DNA of 64,000 nucleotides from Thermoanaerobaculia bacterium (GTDB lineage: Bacteria > Acidobacteriota > Thermoanaerobaculia > Multivoradales > JAHZIX01). Below the pieces are notes generated by a model. That model was not told the origin of the DNA. It saw only the letters and a program-made list of their open reading frames with translations, and did not search any database. Where the stretch lies: positions 1 through 64,000 of the forward strand of contig JALXFE010000588.1 of assembly GCA_027069135.1 (NCBI GenBank), given 5' to 3'. A program made the translations under genes and the position numbers. This document shows, in pieces, positions 63,240-64,000 of this stretch. Every line of letters begins with the position of its first letter. The stretch's first letter is position 1.

Positions 63240-64000
63240 TCACTCGCCACCGGTAAGCTCTGCCGTCACGTATTCTTCCAATGATTCCAGAAAATCGTCC
63301 ATGTACTCCCGGCCCTCGTGGGTCTCGCCGGAGACCCAGCGGTTCATGAAGACCAGGCGTAGGCAGGTGAGGGAGTCGCGGTCCCGGGTCAGGGTGGAGA
63401 GGAAGGGATGGCCTCGGACGTAGGGGGTGTCGGAGCCGATGCGGGTCTTGGAGACCAGGTAGTCATAGCCTTGTACGCTCGCCACATCTCGAACCCCAAA
63501 GCGCAAGGCCGCGCTGCGATTGAGGGCGTCTACTTCGGCGAGGGTGCGGGCGTCCTCAGGCACTACCAGGAGGCAGACGATGTTGGTCTCCGGCCGGGCG
63601 ATGGAAAGAAGCCGCAGCGGGGCATCCGCTTCCCGGAGGGCGTCGTTGCGTGCCAGAACCCGGCCGTGGAAGATATCGGCCAGGCGGCAGAGGTCCATCA
63701 GGAGGTTGCCGTAGCCGTCGAAATTCAAGGGGAAGAGGCGGTGGTTGAGGATTACCGCGGCGGCGGCGGCTCCGGGCTTGGAGCCCTCGAGGATGAACTT
63801 CCCCAGATCCTCATGGGGAAGGCCCTGGGTATCGAGGGCGTAATGAGCCCCTTCGGCCACCAGGTGGCGGAGGAATCCCTGGCGCAATACGAAGGCACCG
63901 GCGCCGTAGGGTGCGTAGCCCATCTTGTGGGGATCGACGGTGACGGAATCCGTGGCGTGGAGGGTGGCCGAGGCCCGGCACAAGGGCCCCAGGCAGGCTT
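63240..64000 (-). CDS. Group II PLP-dependent decarboxylase (5' part off window)
   Basis: About 253 C-terminal residues are visible and the frame stays open to the window edge, so the start lies outside. The PLP lysine is in T-V-D-P-H-K-M-G-Y, typical of glutamate/aspartate/tyrosine decarboxylases. It is followed by A-L-D-T-Q-G and a long C-terminal domain ending E-L-T-G-G-E. The substrate cannot be told from this part. It converges on the DUF4197 gene. Confidence 0.85.
   Translation of the reverse strand, partial: ACLGPLCRASATLHATDSVTVDPHKMGYAPYGAGAFVLRQGFLRHLVAEGAHYALDTQGLPHEDLGKFILEGSKPGAAAAAVILNHRLFPLNFDGYGNLLMDLCRLADIFHGRVLARNDALREADAPLRLLSIARPETNIVCLLVVPEDARTLAEVDALNRSAALRFGVRDVASVQGYDYLVSKTRIGSDTPYVRGHPFLSTLTRDRDSLTCLRLVFMNRWVSGETHEGREYMDDFLESLEEYVTAELTGGE

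Noticed and set aside
1-64000. tRNA, rRNA or a known riboswitch class
   Set aside because: Scanning intergenic regions by eye found no cloverleaf, rRNA or recognisable riboswitch core; a covariance-model search would settle it.

Overview
The window looks like a chromosomal piece of a GC-rich member of the Acidobacteriota, possibly near Thermoanaerobaculia. The evidence is an orphan duplicated FtsX-type permease of the acidobacterial 'ADOP' type (47015-49516), two Tricorn-like exported proteases, a DUF6526 protein, and two unrelated exported proteins that share a C-terminal 'F-x-D-x-FESGDT-x-AW' tail. The phylum is inferred from gene content. No rRNA or tRNA gene was seen.

Region 1 (3-8830) is an uninterrupted spc-alpha ribosomal operon: rpsN (3' end only), rpsH, rplF, rplR, rpsE, rpmD, rplO, secY, adk, map, infA, rpmJ, rpsM, rpsK, rpsD, rpoA, rplQ. 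It closes at a strong intrinsic terminator. S14, S4 and L36 are all in their zinc-cysteine forms, and adenylate kinase is the short form without a LID insertion.

Region 2 (8.9-31 kb) is mixed housekeeping and exported functions: msrB, a Tricorn-like protease, gamma-glutamyltransferase, a TPR-like protein, a DUF922-like protein without its HExxH motif, DUF3179, a formylglycine-generating-enzyme-like protein, DUF72, an HU protein with a clear promoter, a family-2 glycosyltransferase, moaC, a NamZ-like muramidase, a class-V aminotransferase next to serA, a GT-C type membrane glycosyltransferase and a subtilase. The DUF3179 gene carries one in-frame TGA exactly at a conserved Cys position, followed by a hairpin that fits the bacterial SECIS pattern. 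It is therefore a candidate selenoprotein.

Region 3 (31-49.5 kb): a large DUF349 protein, a second Tricorn-like protease beside an M28 peptidase, an arylsulfotransferase-like lipoprotein, peptidase T overlapping a MurF-alanine racemase fusion, acetyl-CoA synthetase, a 165-bp MITE-like element, TerC and the ADOP permease.

Region 4 (49.5-54 kb) is the accessory hot spot. An array of 188-189-bp hairpin-rich repeats is split by one gene encoding a caspase-like protease, a membrane segment, a duplicated linker and a C-type-lectin/FGE-like domain. The end of that lectin domain resembles the variable region of diversity-generating retroelement targets. A decayed AAA/DUF4143 ATPase gene abuts the right-hand array.

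Region 5 (54-64 kb): a GerMN protein with an amidase-like partner, a pentaheme cytochrome, an orphan intrinsic terminator in a divergent intergenic region, a degenerate receiver/GGDEF protein, DUF6526, RmuC, a nucleotidyltransferase with a small partner (possible toxin-antitoxin-like pair), a DUF4197 lipoprotein, and the 3' part of a group II PLP decarboxylase running off the window.
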